Positions 9,169-17,362 are shown, counted from the stretch's first letter. The stretch: DNA of 60,652 nucleotides from a candidate division WOR-3 bacterium (GCA_039803925.1 JBDRZL010000011.1:1-60652); one strand, 5' to 3'. Made by a program: numbers and translations. The notes: generated from the letters alone by a model not told the origin.

Positions 9169-10326
9169 TCAGTTAAGTGCCTCAATACCTGGTAGAGTTC
9201 CCTTTTCAATAAATTCAAGGGATGCACCGCCTCCTGTTGATACAAAGGAGATTTTCTCTTCAAGTCTTAAATCTTTTAAAACCTGGACTGTTTCTCCTCC
9301 ACCACATAAAGAAAAAGCACCTTTTTCTGTTTGTTCTGCTATTTTTTTTGCTATTTCGTAAGTCCCTTCCCTGAATGTTTTGTTTTCAAAAACACCCATT
9401 GGTCCATTCCAGAATATCGTTTTTGCTTTAGAGATTTCTTCTTTAAAGATTTCTATTGTTTTTGATCCTATATCATAACCAGAATAACCTTCAGGAACTT
9501 CCTCTCCTTCCTCATATTTTTTACTTTCAGGATTAAGAGCATATCTTGTATCAACTGCGATAATTATTTTATCCTCAGGAAGTTTATTAACTTCTTGAGT
9601 GTATTTTTCATCTAATATAGAGTTTCCTATTTTTTTACCCTTTGCCTTCCAGAAGGTAAACATCATACCCCCGCCTATTAAAACCTTATCACATTTATTA
9701 ACAAGAGTTTTTATAACACCTATTTTATCTTCCACTTTTGCACCACCCAATATTGCTATAAAGGGTCTTTCAAAATTTTCCGTAATTTTCTTTAAGTTAT
9801 TTATTTCTTTTTCCAGTAAAAAACCAGCATACTTTTCCTCAAAGAGCTTTGGAACCGTAAAAACCGATGTATGCTTTCTATGAGAAGCGGAAAAACATTC
9901 ATTAACATAAATATCCGCAAGTTCCTTCCATTTTTTTGCAAGTTCAATATCTTCCTTTTCCTCATTTTTTTCAAATCTTACATTTTCAATAAGCAAAATA
10001 TCACCTTCCTTTAATTTTTCAATAATTTTTTTTACACCTTCTCCATATACTTCTTCAGTGAATTTTACCCTTTTCCCAAGAATTTTACTAAGTCTATTTG
10101 CACAGGGTTTAAGTGAAAATTCAGGATTTCTTTCTCCCTTTGGCCTTCCAAGATGTGATGCAAGAATTACCTTTGCCCCTTTTTCAGATAAAAACTTTAT
10201 TGTGGGAACTGTCTCTCTTATCCTTGTGTCATCCTGAATTCTACCTTTTTTTATTGGCACATTAAAATCAACCCTTACAAAAACTCTTTTACCCCTTATA
10301 TCCCCTATTTGATTTAATGTTTTCAT
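9169..10326 (-). CDS. pgk: Phosphoglycerate kinase
   Basis: The enzyme makes ATP from 1,3-bisphosphoglycerate in glycolysis. Visible signatures are VFVRVDFNVP near the N-terminus, SHLGRPKG (substrate-binding Arg), IGGGMMFTF, WNGPMGVFE and the C-terminal glycine loop STGGGASLEF. I place the start at 10326 (385 residues, MKTLNQIGDI), with AGGAG at the right distance; a start 30 bases earlier lies inside gap. The length is normal for bacterial PGK (about 390). The gene follows gap by 1 base, so the two glycolytic steps form one operon. Confidence 0.96.
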   Translation of the reverse strand: MKTLNQIGDIRGKRVFVRVDFNVPIKKGRIQDDTRIRETVPTIKFLSEKGAKVILASHLGRPKGERNPEFSLKPCANRLSKILGKRVKFTEEVYGEGVKKIIEKLKEGDILLIENVRFEKNEEKEDIELAKKWKELADIYVNECFSASHRKHTSVFTVPKLFEEKYAGFLLEKEINNLKKITENFERPFIAILGGAKVEDKIGVIKTLVNKCDKVLIGGGMMFTFWKAKGKKIGNSILDEKYTQEVNKLPEDKIIIAVDTRYALNPESKKYEEGEEVPEGYSGYDIGSKTIEIFKEEISKAKTIFWNGPMGVFENKTFREGTYEIAKKIAEQTEKGAFSLCGGGETVQVLKDLRLEEKISFVSTGGGASLEFIEKGTLPGIEALN

Positions 10327-10327
10327 T

Positions 10328-11338
10328 TTATTTCTCCTTTTCTGATAAATATTCAAGTAAATCTACAACTCTTACAGAGTACCCCCATTCATTATCATAC
10401 CAGCCTGCTACTTTTACTAAGTTTTCAACAGTTTCGGTTAAGGTTGCATCAAATATACAGGAATGAGGGTTTCCTATGAAATCAGTAGAGACAAGGGGTT
10501 TATCACAGTATTCAAGATATTTTGGGAGTTTTTCTGATACTTTTTTGAAAGCCTCATTAACTTCTTCTTTTTTAACTTCTTTTTTAACTACTGCTGTGAA
10601 ATCGCAAAGGGAAACATTTGGTGTTGGAACCCTGATTGATATAGCCTTTAGTTTTCCCTTTAATTCAGGATAAACAAGTTCAATTGCTTCTGCTGCACCT
10701 GTTGATGTTGGTATTATATTTAAAGCTGCTGCTCTTGCTCTCCTTAAATCCCTATGTATCTGGTCAAGAATTCTCTGGTCATTCGTATAGGAGTGAATTG
10801 TGGTCATTTCTCCCTTTTCAATTCCAAAATTTTCGTGTATAACTTTAACCAAAAAGGAAAAACAGTTTGTTGTGCAGGAAGCATTGGATATAACAAAATG
10901 TTTTTCCGGGTCATAGAAGTGTTCATTTACACCAAGGACAATTGTAACATCCGGTTTTGTTCCTTTACCAGGTGCAGTAATTATAACTCTTTTTGCTCCT
11001 GCATCAAGGTGGAGTGCTGCTTTTGTTCTATCTGTAAAAGCTCCTGTTGATTCTACTACATAATCAACTTCAAGTTCTTTCCAGGGGAGTTTTGATGGTT
11101 CTTTTTCAGAAAAGACTTTTATTTTCTTTCCATTAATCTTAAATCCATCTTTTAGAACTTCTATTTTATCATCTGTTATTCCAAAAACAGAATCGTACTT
11201 ATAGAGGTGAGCGAGAGCCTCAGGGTCTGATAAGTCATTTATTGCAACAAATTCAAGATTTTTTCTTTTTAAACCTTCTTTTAAAACCTGTCTTCCAATT
11301 CTTCCAAAACCATTTATAGCAACTTTTACCTTTTTCAT
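10328..11338 (-). CDS. gap: Glyceraldehyde-3-phosphate dehydrogenase
   Basis: 336 residues with the Rossmann motif INGFGRIGR, an Asp in INDLSD (D35) that favours NAD over NADP, and the active-site SNASCTTNC with C155 as the nucleophile. The C-terminal WYDNEWGYS is also intact. It precedes pgk and would be cotranscribed with it. The leader carries no Shine-Dalgarno sequence; instead a T-arm-like hairpin lies 25 bases before the ATG (see that entry). No special features in the coding sequence. Confidence 0.97.
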   Translation of the reverse strand: MKKVKVAINGFGRIGRQVLKEGLKRKNLEFVAINDLSDPEALAHLYKYDSVFGITDDKIEVLKDGFKINGKKIKVFSEKEPSKLPWKELEVDYVVESTGAFTDRTKAALHLDAGAKRVIITAPGKGTKPDVTIVLGVNEHFYDPEKHFVISNASCTTNCFSFLVKVIHENFGIEKGEMTTIHSYTNDQRILDQIHRDLRRARAAALNIIPTSTGAAEAIELVYPELKGKLKAISIRVPTPNVSLCDFTAVVKKEVKKEEVNEAFKKVSEKLPKYLEYCDKPLVSTDFIGNPHSCIFDATLTETVENLVKVAGWYDNEWGYSVRVVDLLEYLSEKEK

Positions 11339-11363
11339 TTTTTAATTTTAAAAATTATTAAGA

Positions 11364-11380
11364 GGGGATTTGAACCCTTA
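11364..11380 (-). promoter_or_regulatory. T-arm-like leader hairpin upstream of gap
   Basis: Minus-strand sequence GGG-TTCAAAT-CCC (11377 to 11365): 3-bp stem with the 7-base loop TTCAAAT, identical to the T-loop of three tRNAs in this window. It ends 25-26 bases before the gap start. An AT-rich -10 candidate TAAAAT lies at 11395-11390, so the transcript would begin near 11383. No Shine-Dalgarno sequence lies between hairpin and ATG. Confidence 0.6.
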
Positions 11381-11447
11381 ATGATTTATATTTTACATAA
11401 AAAAAGCACAGATTTTCATATTAATGTAGATAAGTTTCCTTAAACCC

Positions 11448-11742
11448 CTATTTTCTTAAAAAAGTCGGAGAAGGTGTCCCCTCCTCAATTTTATTTTTCC
11501 ACCTTATATGCAAAAAATCATATGTTAGCATCTTCAAATGGATAGCCTTTACATAGTTAATTGAGGGAATTTCTATTTTAACTGAATCAATTCCAACTGT
11601 AAATATGTCAAAGGAAGGAGATTCAATAGTGTTTTAAAATTTCCTCATCACTCAGAGTTGGTTCAGTTTTTTTCTCTTCATCCCAATTTTTTTTCTTTTT
11701 TATTTTTAAGGGATTTGAACCTTTAATTATTATTAGACTCAT
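11448..11742 (-). pseudogene. Small frameshifted gene remnant of unknown family, between gap and bamD
   Basis: The 455 bases between gap and bamD have no intact gene. On the minus strand an open frame from ATG at 11742 gives 39 residues ending EPTLSDEEILKHY; shifting by one base at the run of four A near that point joins it to about 60 further residues containing FDIFTVGIDSVKIEIPS and YDFLHIRWKNK, ending with TAG at 11448. The two halves look coding in codon choice and composition, so a roughly 97-residue gene broken by one inserted base is the simplest reading. I do not recognise the family. A sequencing error at the A-run is the main alternative. Confidence 0.42.
11708..11724 (-). repeat. 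Orphan copy of the T-arm-like hairpin motif
   Basis: Minus strand AAAGG-TTCAAAT-CCCTT: same 7-base loop and GG/CC stem as the gene-leader copies. Unlike them it lies inside the decayed small gene rather than directly ahead of an intact start codon. Confidence 0.55.
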
Positions 11743-11751
11743 TAATAATTC

Positions 11752-11781
11752 TTGAAAAAAGGCAGATTGACTATTTATAAT
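11752..11781 (+). promoter_or_regulatory. Candidate sigma-70 promoter for the bamD-lpx-arcC operon
   Basis: TTGAAA (11752-11757), an 18-base spacer and TATAAT (11776-11781). Transcription would begin around 11788, only about 6 bases before the bamD ATG, and there is no Shine-Dalgarno sequence, so the first gene would have an almost leaderless message. Confidence 0.55.
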
Positions 11782-11793
11782 TGATTTTAAAAA

Positions 11794-12414
11794 ATGAAAA
11801 AAATTTTTTTGATTTTTTTTACTATCTTTTTCGCCTGCCTTTTCAAAAAGGCAAAGCCCACGGATTTAGACCCTGAAAGATATTTTGAACTGGGTCTTTA
11901 TAATTTTTATAAAGGAAAATATGATAAAGCAAGATTCTATTTTAACAGGGTTTTATTTTCAGGTGAGATAAAGGAATACACCGACGATGCCCAGTTTTAT
12001 ATAGCAAAATCCTATTTGAATGAAAAACAATTTGAAACAGCTATTTCAGAATATAATTTTCTTATAAATCAATTTCCTAATTCTGAGCATATTGAAGAGG
12101 CGGAATTTGATTTAATAAAACTTGAAATTTTAAAAGTTCGCTCACCACTTCATGAAACAAAAGAACTTGAAAAAGTTCTTGCTAAATTATCTGAATTTCA
12201 GAAAAAATATCCAGAATCTCAATACATTGAAGAAATTAAAGCTCTTAAAGGTGAGGTTTTAAATATTTTAGCAGAAAAAATTTATAAAATTGCTGAACTT
12301 TATGAAAATATGAAAAAATTTAATTCAGCTAAAATTTATTATGAAGAACTGATTAATAAATATCCTGATACTATCTGGGCAGAAAAAGCAAGGGAAAAAA
12401 TAAATAAAAAATGA
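11794..12414 (+). CDS. bamD: BamD-like outer-membrane assembly lipoprotein (TPR)
   Basis: 206 residues. The N-terminus MKKIFLIFFTIFFAC is a lipoprotein signal with the lipidated Cys at residue 15. The mature part is built of tetratricopeptide repeats with the BamD pattern YFELGLYNFYKGKYDKAR and AISEYNFLINQFPNSEHIEEA, and a C-terminal repeat YYEELINKYPDTIWAEKA. BamD lipoproteins dock to the BAM complex that folds outer-membrane barrels; a lone YbgF/CpoB-type TPR protein is the alternative. The size is slightly shorter than proteobacterial BamD (about 245). It overlaps nadD by 4 bases. Confidence 0.72.
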   Translation: MKKIFLIFFTIFFACLFKKAKPTDLDPERYFELGLYNFYKGKYDKARFYFNRVLFSGEIKEYTDDAQFYIAKSYLNEKQFETAISEYNFLINQFPNSEHIEEAEFDLIKLEILKVRSPLHETKELEKVLAKLSEFQKKYPESQYIEEIKALKGEVLNILAEKIYKIAELYENMKKFNSAKIYYEELINKYPDTIWAEKAREKINKK

Positions 12415-12986
12415 AAAAAATAGGAATATTTGGAGGAACTTTTGATCCACCTCACATAGGTCACCTTCTTGTTGCACAGGATATTTTAGAAAAACTTGAA
12501 CTTGATGAAATTCATTTTCTTGTTTCCTATAGACCCCCTCATAGAAAAACAAGAGCTGAATTTGAGGATAGGGTTAAAATGGTTGAACTTATGCTAAAAG
12601 GACATCCTTACTATGTTTCAGATTTTGAGTCCCATTTAAAGTTTGCTCCGACTTATACTGCTCTTGTATTGAGTGAATGGAAAAAAAGAAGAAAGAACGA
12701 GGAAATTTATTTTATAATGGGTTCAGACCAATTTGTGAATATAGAGTCGTGGTATGAGTATGAAAGTCTTTTTGACCTTGCTAAGATAGTTGTTTGTCAG
12801 AGGGTAAAAAAAGAAATAAGAGATGATTTCCCTTATAAGGAAAAGGCAATAATTTTAAATACAAGGATTATTGAAGTATCAGCAAGGGAGATAAGAAGGA
12901 GAATAAAGGAGGGTAAAAGCATATACCTTATGGTTCATCCTGAAGTTGAAAGTTATATAAAGGAAAAGGGGCTTTATAAAAAATGA
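12411..12986 (+). CDS. nadD: Nicotinate-nucleotide adenylyltransferase
   Basis: Adenylates nicotinate mononucleotide in NAD synthesis. The 191-residue protein has the nucleotidyltransferase motif GGTFDPPHIGH at residues 8-18, MGSDQF in the centre, and the C-terminal VSAREIRRRI that replaces the canonical ISSTxIR motif. The length is normal. The start ATG overlaps the upstream stop (ATGA) and its own stop overlaps the next start in the same way. Confidence 0.95.
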   Translation: MKKIGIFGGTFDPPHIGHLLVAQDILEKLELDEIHFLVSYRPPHRKTRAEFEDRVKMVELMLKGHPYYVSDFESHLKFAPTYTALVLSEWKKRRKNEEIYFIMGSDQFVNIESWYEYESLFDLAKIVVCQRVKKEIRDDFPYKEKAIILNTRIIEVSAREIRRRIKEGKSIYLMVHPEVESYIKEKGLYKK

Positions 12987-13885
12987 AAGTCTATTACTCT
13001 TCAAGATATGAGGTAGATATAGGTCCCCATGTTTTTCCCACACAGAAATACAGGTTAATTAAAGAAAAATTAATAAAAGAAGGGATTCTGAAAGAAGAAG
13101 ACTTTTTTGAAGCTAATCCTTTATCTTTTGAGGAACTTAAAATTGTTCATACTGAGGAGTTTCTTGATGATTTAAAAAATTTAAGATGGACAAAAAGAAC
13201 AATGTTTTCTGAATTACCTTTGAATAAGGAAATTGTGGATTTTTACCTGATAGGAGCGAATGCCACATATCTTGCTTCTTCTTATGCCCTAAAATATGGA
13301 CTTGGAATACATATAGGTGGAGGCTGGCACCATGCTTTTCCTGATAAAGCAGAAGGTTTCTGTTACATAAATGACCTTGCCTATGCTGTTAAAAAGTTAA
13401 AAAAGGAGAATAAGATTAAAAATGCCTTAATTATAGACCTTGATCTTCATCAGGGAAATGGAACTGCAAAAATTTTTGAAAATGATCCTGATGTTTTTAC
13501 ATTTTCAATGCATCAGGAAGATTTATATCCTGTGCCCAAACAAAAAAGTGACCTTGATATTGGTTTATGGGGAGGAACAGGTGAGAAAGAATACCTTGAA
13601 AAGCTTGAAAATGCTCTTGAATTTATTTTTAAGGATAGAAGTTTTGATCTTGTTCTATATCAGGCAGGTGCTGATCCTTACGAAAAAGACCTTTTAGGAA
13701 ATTTGAAATTAACAAAAAGTGGATTAAAAAAAAGAGATGAAATTGTGAGAAAATATACACTGGAGAGGGGATATAGTATTGCAATTACCTTAGGTGGGGG
13801 ATATTCTTCTGATTTAAATGATTTAATAGAGATTCATTCAAATACAATCAAGGTCTTTCTGTTATGGAAAAGAGAAAAACAATAA
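12983..13885 (+). CDS. Histone-deacetylase-like hydrolase (AcuC/acetylpolyamine amidohydrolase superfamily)
   Basis: 300 residues of the arginase/deacetylase fold. Catalytic His pair H116-H117 in GGGWHHA, zinc ligands D154 and H156 in IDLDLHQGNG, third ligand D231 in QAGADPY, and the C-terminal LGGGYS loop are all present, so the enzyme should be active as a zinc amidohydrolase. The substrate may be an acetyl-lysine protein, acetylpolyamine or another acyl amide. It lies between nadD (NAD synthesis) and lpxC (itself a zinc deacetylase) and overlaps both, by 4 and 22 bases. The link to lipid A or NAD metabolism is positional only. Confidence 0.9.
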   Translation: MKVYYSSRYEVDIGPHVFPTQKYRLIKEKLIKEGILKEEDFFEANPLSFEELKIVHTEEFLDDLKNLRWTKRTMFSELPLNKEIVDFYLIGANATYLASSYALKYGLGIHIGGGWHHAFPDKAEGFCYINDLAYAVKKLKKENKIKNALIIDLDLHQGNGTAKIFENDPDVFTFSMHQEDLYPVPKQKSDLDIGLWGGTGEKEYLEKLENALEFIFKDRSFDLVLYQAGADPYEKDLLGNLKLTKSGLKKRDEIVRKYTLERGYSIAITLGGGYSSDLNDLIEIHSNTIKVFLLWKREKQ

Positions 13886-15120
13886 AGGGCGAGATAAGTT
13901 TCAAAGGTAAAGGACTCGATAAAGGTAAAATTTGTGAAGTAATTTTAAAGCCAAATAAAAAAAATGGTATTTTATTTCTGGTTGAAGGCAAATTTTATTC
14001 TTTAAAAGAATTAGAACCCTCTTATTCTAAAAGGGGCACATGTTTAATTTTTGAAAAAAATAGTGTTTTATATGTAGAACACTTAATGTCAGCTATTTAT
14101 GGAACTGGACTTGATGATGTTATAATAGAGATTAAAGGTGAAGAAATTCCGTTTTTTGATGGTTCAGCTAAAATTTTTATTGAAAAAATTTTAGAAAAAG
14201 GTCTTGAAGAAAAGGAAGAGGATTTGGAATTTTATAAAGTTAAAAAGGCTTTTTCTAAAAATTTTGATGGCTCAAGAATTTCAATTTTACCAGGAGAGGA
14301 TTTTGAGATAAGTTATAAATTTACAAGAGAACCTTATCTAAAATATAAATATGATTTTATTTTCAGTACAGAAAGTTATGTAAAAGAAATTGGTTTAAGT
14401 AAAACTTTTATAACTTACGAGGAGGCAAAGGCTTTAAAGGAAAAAGGTTTTTTTGAAGGCGGAGATGAAAATTTGGCAATAATTTTTAAGGATAATGATA
14501 TAATAAATAAAAGTATTTTGACATTTGAAGATGAGCCAGCAAGGCATAAAATTCTTGATGTTATTGGTGATATAAGTTTACTTGGTAAGAGATTTAAGGG
14601 TAAATTCCTTTTTGAAGGAACTGGTCACAGGGATCACATAGAATTTTTACCTTTCCTTGAAGCTTTTTCAGGATATGGAAAGGAGATTGATTCAGAAGAA
14701 ATAAGAAAAATTTTACCTCATGATTATCCCTTTTTGCTTGTTGACAGGATTTTGTCTATTGAGGAAGAAAGAGTTATTGGTATTAAAAATGTAAGCTATA
14801 ACGAGGAATTTTTTAGGGGACATTTTCCTCAGAAAAAAATAATGCCCGGAGTTTTGATAGTTGAAGCAATAGTTCAGACAGGAGGTATATTGGTCTTTGA
14901 AAGATTTAAAGAAGAGCTCAATTTAAAAAATAAAATTCCCATATTTACAAGTATTGAAAATGTTAAGTTTAAAAGAGCTGTTTATCCAGGTGATACTCTC
15001 TATATTGTTGTAAATCTTTTGAGATTCAAGGGAAAGGTATGCAAGTTGAGGGGTTTTGCTTTAAAAGAAGAAGGAATTGTTTGTGAGGGAACATTTACAG
15101 CTATTATTTCAGAGGTATGA
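13864..15120 (+). CDS. lpxC-fabZ: Bifunctional LpxC-FabZ: UDP-3-O-acyl-GlcNAc deacetylase fused to 3-hydroxyacyl-ACP dehydratase
   Basis: Residues 1-270 are LpxC, the committed deacetylase of lipid A synthesis: zinc ligands H73 (VEHLMSA), H228 and D232 (HKILD), plus the general-acid His in GTGH (H255). Residues 280-418 are FabZ: LPHDYPFLLVDR, catalytic H320 in FRGHFP and E334 in MPGVLIVEA. Fusions of this kind are known from Bacteroidetes and relatives. The fusion links lipid A deacetylation to fatty-acid dehydration in one chain. The 418-residue length is a little short because the LpxC part is compact. Its ATG lies inside the end of the deacetylase gene; its stop overlaps lpxA. Confidence 0.95.
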   Translation: MEKRKTIKGEISFKGKGLDKGKICEVILKPNKKNGILFLVEGKFYSLKELEPSYSKRGTCLIFEKNSVLYVEHLMSAIYGTGLDDVIIEIKGEEIPFFDGSAKIFIEKILEKGLEEKEEDLEFYKVKKAFSKNFDGSRISILPGEDFEISYKFTREPYLKYKYDFIFSTESYVKEIGLSKTFITYEEAKALKEKGFFEGGDENLAIIFKDNDIINKSILTFEDEPARHKILDVIGDISLLGKRFKGKFLFEGTGHRDHIEFLPFLEAFSGYGKEIDSEEIRKILPHDYPFLLVDRILSIEEERVIGIKNVSYNEEFFRGHFPQKKIMPGVLIVEAIVQTGGILVFERFKEELNLKNKIPIFTSIENVKFKRAVYPGDTLYIVVNLLRFKGKVCKLRGFALKEEGIVCEGTFTAIISEV

Positions 15121-15911
15121 ATAATATTCATAAAACCTGTATTCTTGGTGAAAATGTTAAATTAGGAGATAATATCTATATAGGTCCTTATTCTATAATA
15201 GAGGGAAATATAGAAATAGGTGATGGAACTTATATTGATGCTCATGTTATGATAAGGGGAAATGTTAGAATTGGAAAAGGTAATAGAATATATTTTGGAG
15301 CCTGTATAGGTTATCCTCCCCAAGATGTTAAATTTAAAGGAGAGGATTCATGGGTTATTATAGGAGATAACAATATCATAAGAGAATTTGTTACAATCCA
15401 TAGAGCAACAGGAGAAGGTGAAAAAACGATAATCGGTAATTCAAACTTTTTTATGGCTTATTCTCATATAGCCCATAATTCAAAGATAGGGAATGGAGTG
15501 ATAATAGTAAATGGTGCGCAACTGGGAGGTCATGTGGAGGTGGAAGATTTTTCCTTTATAAGTGCCAACTCTCTAATTCATCAGTTTGTTAGAATTGGTA
15601 AGTATTCTATAATAGGCGGAGGAAGTCATGTTAAAAAAGATATTGTGCCTTATGCATTATGTTATGGTAACCCTGATGCAGAGATAAGGGGAATAAATTC
15701 AGTGGGATTGAAGAGGAGGGGTATTAGTGGAGAGAGGTTAAATAACATAAAAAGGGCTTTTAAAATTTTATTTTTCAGTGATTTAAATGTTTCTCAGGCT
15801 CTTGAAAGGCTCAAAAGTGAGTTTGAAAGTAATGAAGATATTTTACATTTGATAAAGTTTATTGAATTATCAAAAAGAGGGATAACTAAAAAAAGCAAGG
15901 AGGATTTATGA
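15117..15911 (+). CDS. lpxA: UDP-N-acetylglucosamine acyltransferase
   Basis: 264 residues made of left-handed beta-helix hexapeptide repeats (for example IGPYSIIEGNIEIGDGTYID), followed by the alpha-helical C-terminal domain. The family motifs IYFGACIGYPPQDVKF, REFVTIHRAT and the catalytic His in FMAYSHIAHNSKIGN are present, as is HQFVRIGKYSIIGGG. LpxA transfers 3-hydroxyacyl chains to UDP-GlcNAc, the first lipid A step, directly before LpxC in the pathway. It overlaps the fusion gene and the carbamate kinase gene by 4 bases each. Confidence 0.96.
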   Translation: MNNIHKTCILGENVKLGDNIYIGPYSIIEGNIEIGDGTYIDAHVMIRGNVRIGKGNRIYFGACIGYPPQDVKFKGEDSWVIIGDNNIIREFVTIHRATGEGEKTIIGNSNFFMAYSHIAHNSKIGNGVIIVNGAQLGGHVEVEDFSFISANSLIHQFVRIGKYSIIGGGSHVKKDIVPYALCYGNPDAEIRGINSVGLKRRGISGERLNNIKRAFKILFFSDLNVSQALERLKSEFESNEDILHLIKFIELSKRGITKKSKEDL

Positions 15912-16843
15912 AAATAGTTATTGCTCTTGGAGGTAATGCTATTTTACCTAAAGGTGCAACTCCTGATATTGTTACACAATTTAAAAATACAGAAGAAACT
16001 TTAAGAAAACTTGTTCCTCTTTTAAAAAAGGCAGAGAGTGCTATTATTACTCATGGAAATGGTCCACAGGTGGGAATAGAACTTTTAAGGAGTTTTTATG
16101 CAAGGGAAAGTGCTCCGCCTTATCCCCTTGATATTCTTGGTGCAGAAACTCAAGGATGGATGGGTTATATGATAGCACACCTTTTAAGGGAAATTTTCTG
16201 GGAAATAGGATTTAATAAAGAAGTTGTTGCTGTTGTTACTCAGGTTATTGTTAAAAGTAATGACCCTGAATTTGATAATCCCTCAAAACCGATAGGTCCA
16301 TTTTTTACAGAGGAAGAGGCTGAATCTTTGAAAAGTAAATTTCCTTGGCCGATAAAAGAGGATGCAGGGAGGGGCTATAGAATAACAGTTCCTTCACCTT
16401 TGCCAATTGATATAGTTGAGAAGGATGTTTTAAAAAAATTAGCGGATAGTGGTGTTATAACTGTTGCTGTTGGTGGAGGTGGTATTCCTCTTGTAAAAGA
16501 AGGTTATAAACTTAAAGCAAAACCTGCTGTAATAGATAAGGACAGAGCCTCTTCATTAATAGCAAAGTTAATAAATGCAGACCTATTTATGATTTTAACA
16601 GATGTTGATTTTGTTTATTTAAATTATAGAAAAGAAAACCAGAGAGAATTAAGGGAAGTAAAATTTTCACAATTAAGAAAATTTATAGAAGAGGGTCATT
16701 TTTCGAAAGGGAGTATGCTTCCAAAGGTTGAATCTGCAATATCTTTTGTTGAAGATACTGGTAAAAGGGCAGTAATTACTTCCCTTGAAAGATGTCTTGA
16801 AGGATGGGAAGGTAAATGGGGAACTCAGATAATTAAAGGTTAA
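15908..16843 (+). CDS. arcC: Carbamate kinase
   Basis: 311 residues, standard length. Motifs: IALGGNAI at the N-terminus, THGNGPQVG, the TQVIVKSNDPEF segment, VAVGGGGIP and the C-terminal MLPKVESAISF. The enzyme interconverts carbamoyl phosphate and carbamate with ATP. No ornithine transcarbamylase or arginine deiminase gene lies in the window; the gene is the last of the lpx operon, coupled by ATGA to lpxA. It could run catabolically (ATP gain) or supply carbamoyl phosphate. The stop TAA lies inside the first copy of a 25-bp repeat. Confidence 0.95.
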   Translation: MKIVIALGGNAILPKGATPDIVTQFKNTEETLRKLVPLLKKAESAIITHGNGPQVGIELLRSFYARESAPPYPLDILGAETQGWMGYMIAHLLREIFWEIGFNKEVVAVVTQVIVKSNDPEFDNPSKPIGPFFTEEEAESLKSKFPWPIKEDAGRGYRITVPSPLPIDIVEKDVLKKLADSGVITVAVGGGGIPLVKEGYKLKAKPAVIDKDRASSLIAKLINADLFMILTDVDFVYLNYRKENQRELREVKFSQLRKFIEEGHFSKGSMLPKVESAISFVEDTGKRAVITSLERCLEGWEGKWGTQIIKG

Positions 16844-16851
16844 ATTTACTT
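16827..16851. repeat. 25-bp direct repeat, left copy
   Basis: Identical at 23 of 25 positions to 16963-16987 in the same orientation. It contains the palindrome TAAATTTA, whose first TAA is the arcC stop codon. Confidence 0.85.
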
Positions 16852-16962
16852 CGTGTGCCCGCGAACCGGAAGTCAGGAGAGGTAGATAAGTCAGAGTATT
16901 CTGAATAGATTTGCTATTTATATTTGCCTACCTACCTGTTTTGGTTTCCTGCACAGGTGCTA
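16852..16962. mobile_element. 111-bp GC-richer insert between direct repeats, possible MITE or structured RNA
   Basis: The stretch between the two 25-bp repeats is visibly richer in G and C than everything around it and holds no coding frame. It can fold on itself: TGTGC (16854-16858) with GCACA (16951-16955), GAACC (16863-16867) with GGTTTC (16943-16948), AGGTAG (16880-16885) with CTACCT (16928-16933 or 16932-16937), with a small inner hairpin CAGA-GTAT-TCTG at 16892-16903. It separates two convergent genes. It may be a miniature inserted element, a bidirectional terminator or a small RNA. Confidence 0.45.
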
Positions 16963-16987
16963 AGATAATTAGAGGGTAAATTTACTT
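16963..16987. repeat. 25-bp direct repeat, right copy
   Basis: Second copy of the repeat at 16827-16851 (two mismatches). Its TAAATTTA palindrome supplies the minus-strand stop codon of the DUF2914 gene. Confidence 0.85.
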
Positions 16988-17350
16988 TATTTTAAATTTT
17001 ATTTCCTTTAGAAGGGAGTCCTTAGCATTTTTGATTCTAACAGTCCATTCACCGGTAAAAAGTGACATTATAGTTTTTTTGCTCCATGTTCTATAATTTT
17101 CTGATGGAGTTTTAATAAAAAGTTTAACTTTTGCCTTCACTTCATTATTATATACCCATTCATGGTATATTGTATCAGGGACATCTGCTTTGATAACCGT
17201 AAAACAGTATAAGTATCCTACACCACTTTCAAAGAGTGTATCTGCTTGAACTGGATTTCTATTTTCCACATTTCTGCATATATATGCTTCCTTTACTTCT
17301 ATTGCATTTAGATTTATTATAAGAAAAAGTACTACACATAATTTTTTCAT
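16982..17350 (-). CDS. Secreted DUF2914-family protein
   Basis: 122 residues with a signal peptide (MKKLCVVLFLIINLNA). The rest matches the DUF2914 layout: EAYICRNVENRNPV near the start, a YLYCFTVI strand, YHEWVYNN, a wRTWSKKTI-like segment (YRTWSKKTIMS) and a terminal GEWTVRI followed by a Lys-rich strand. Members are small periplasmic beta-sandwich proteins of unknown role. It starts 13 bases downstream of tRNA-Val on the same strand and may be read from the tRNA promoter. Confidence 0.7.
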   Translation of the reverse strand: MKKLCVVLFLIINLNAIEVKEAYICRNVENRNPVQADTLFESGVGYLYCFTVIKADVPDTIYHEWVYNNEVKAKVKLFIKTPSENYRTWSKKTIMSLFTGEWTVRIKNAKDSLLKEIKFKIK

Positions 17351-17362
17351 ATTTTTTTATAC

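Noticed and set aside
11620-11640. Programmed ribosomal frameshift at the A-run in the small gene
   Set aside because: The joining shift is +1 (or -2) and the T TTA AAA heptamer would give the -1 frame, which meets a stop soon; a simple indel is more likely.
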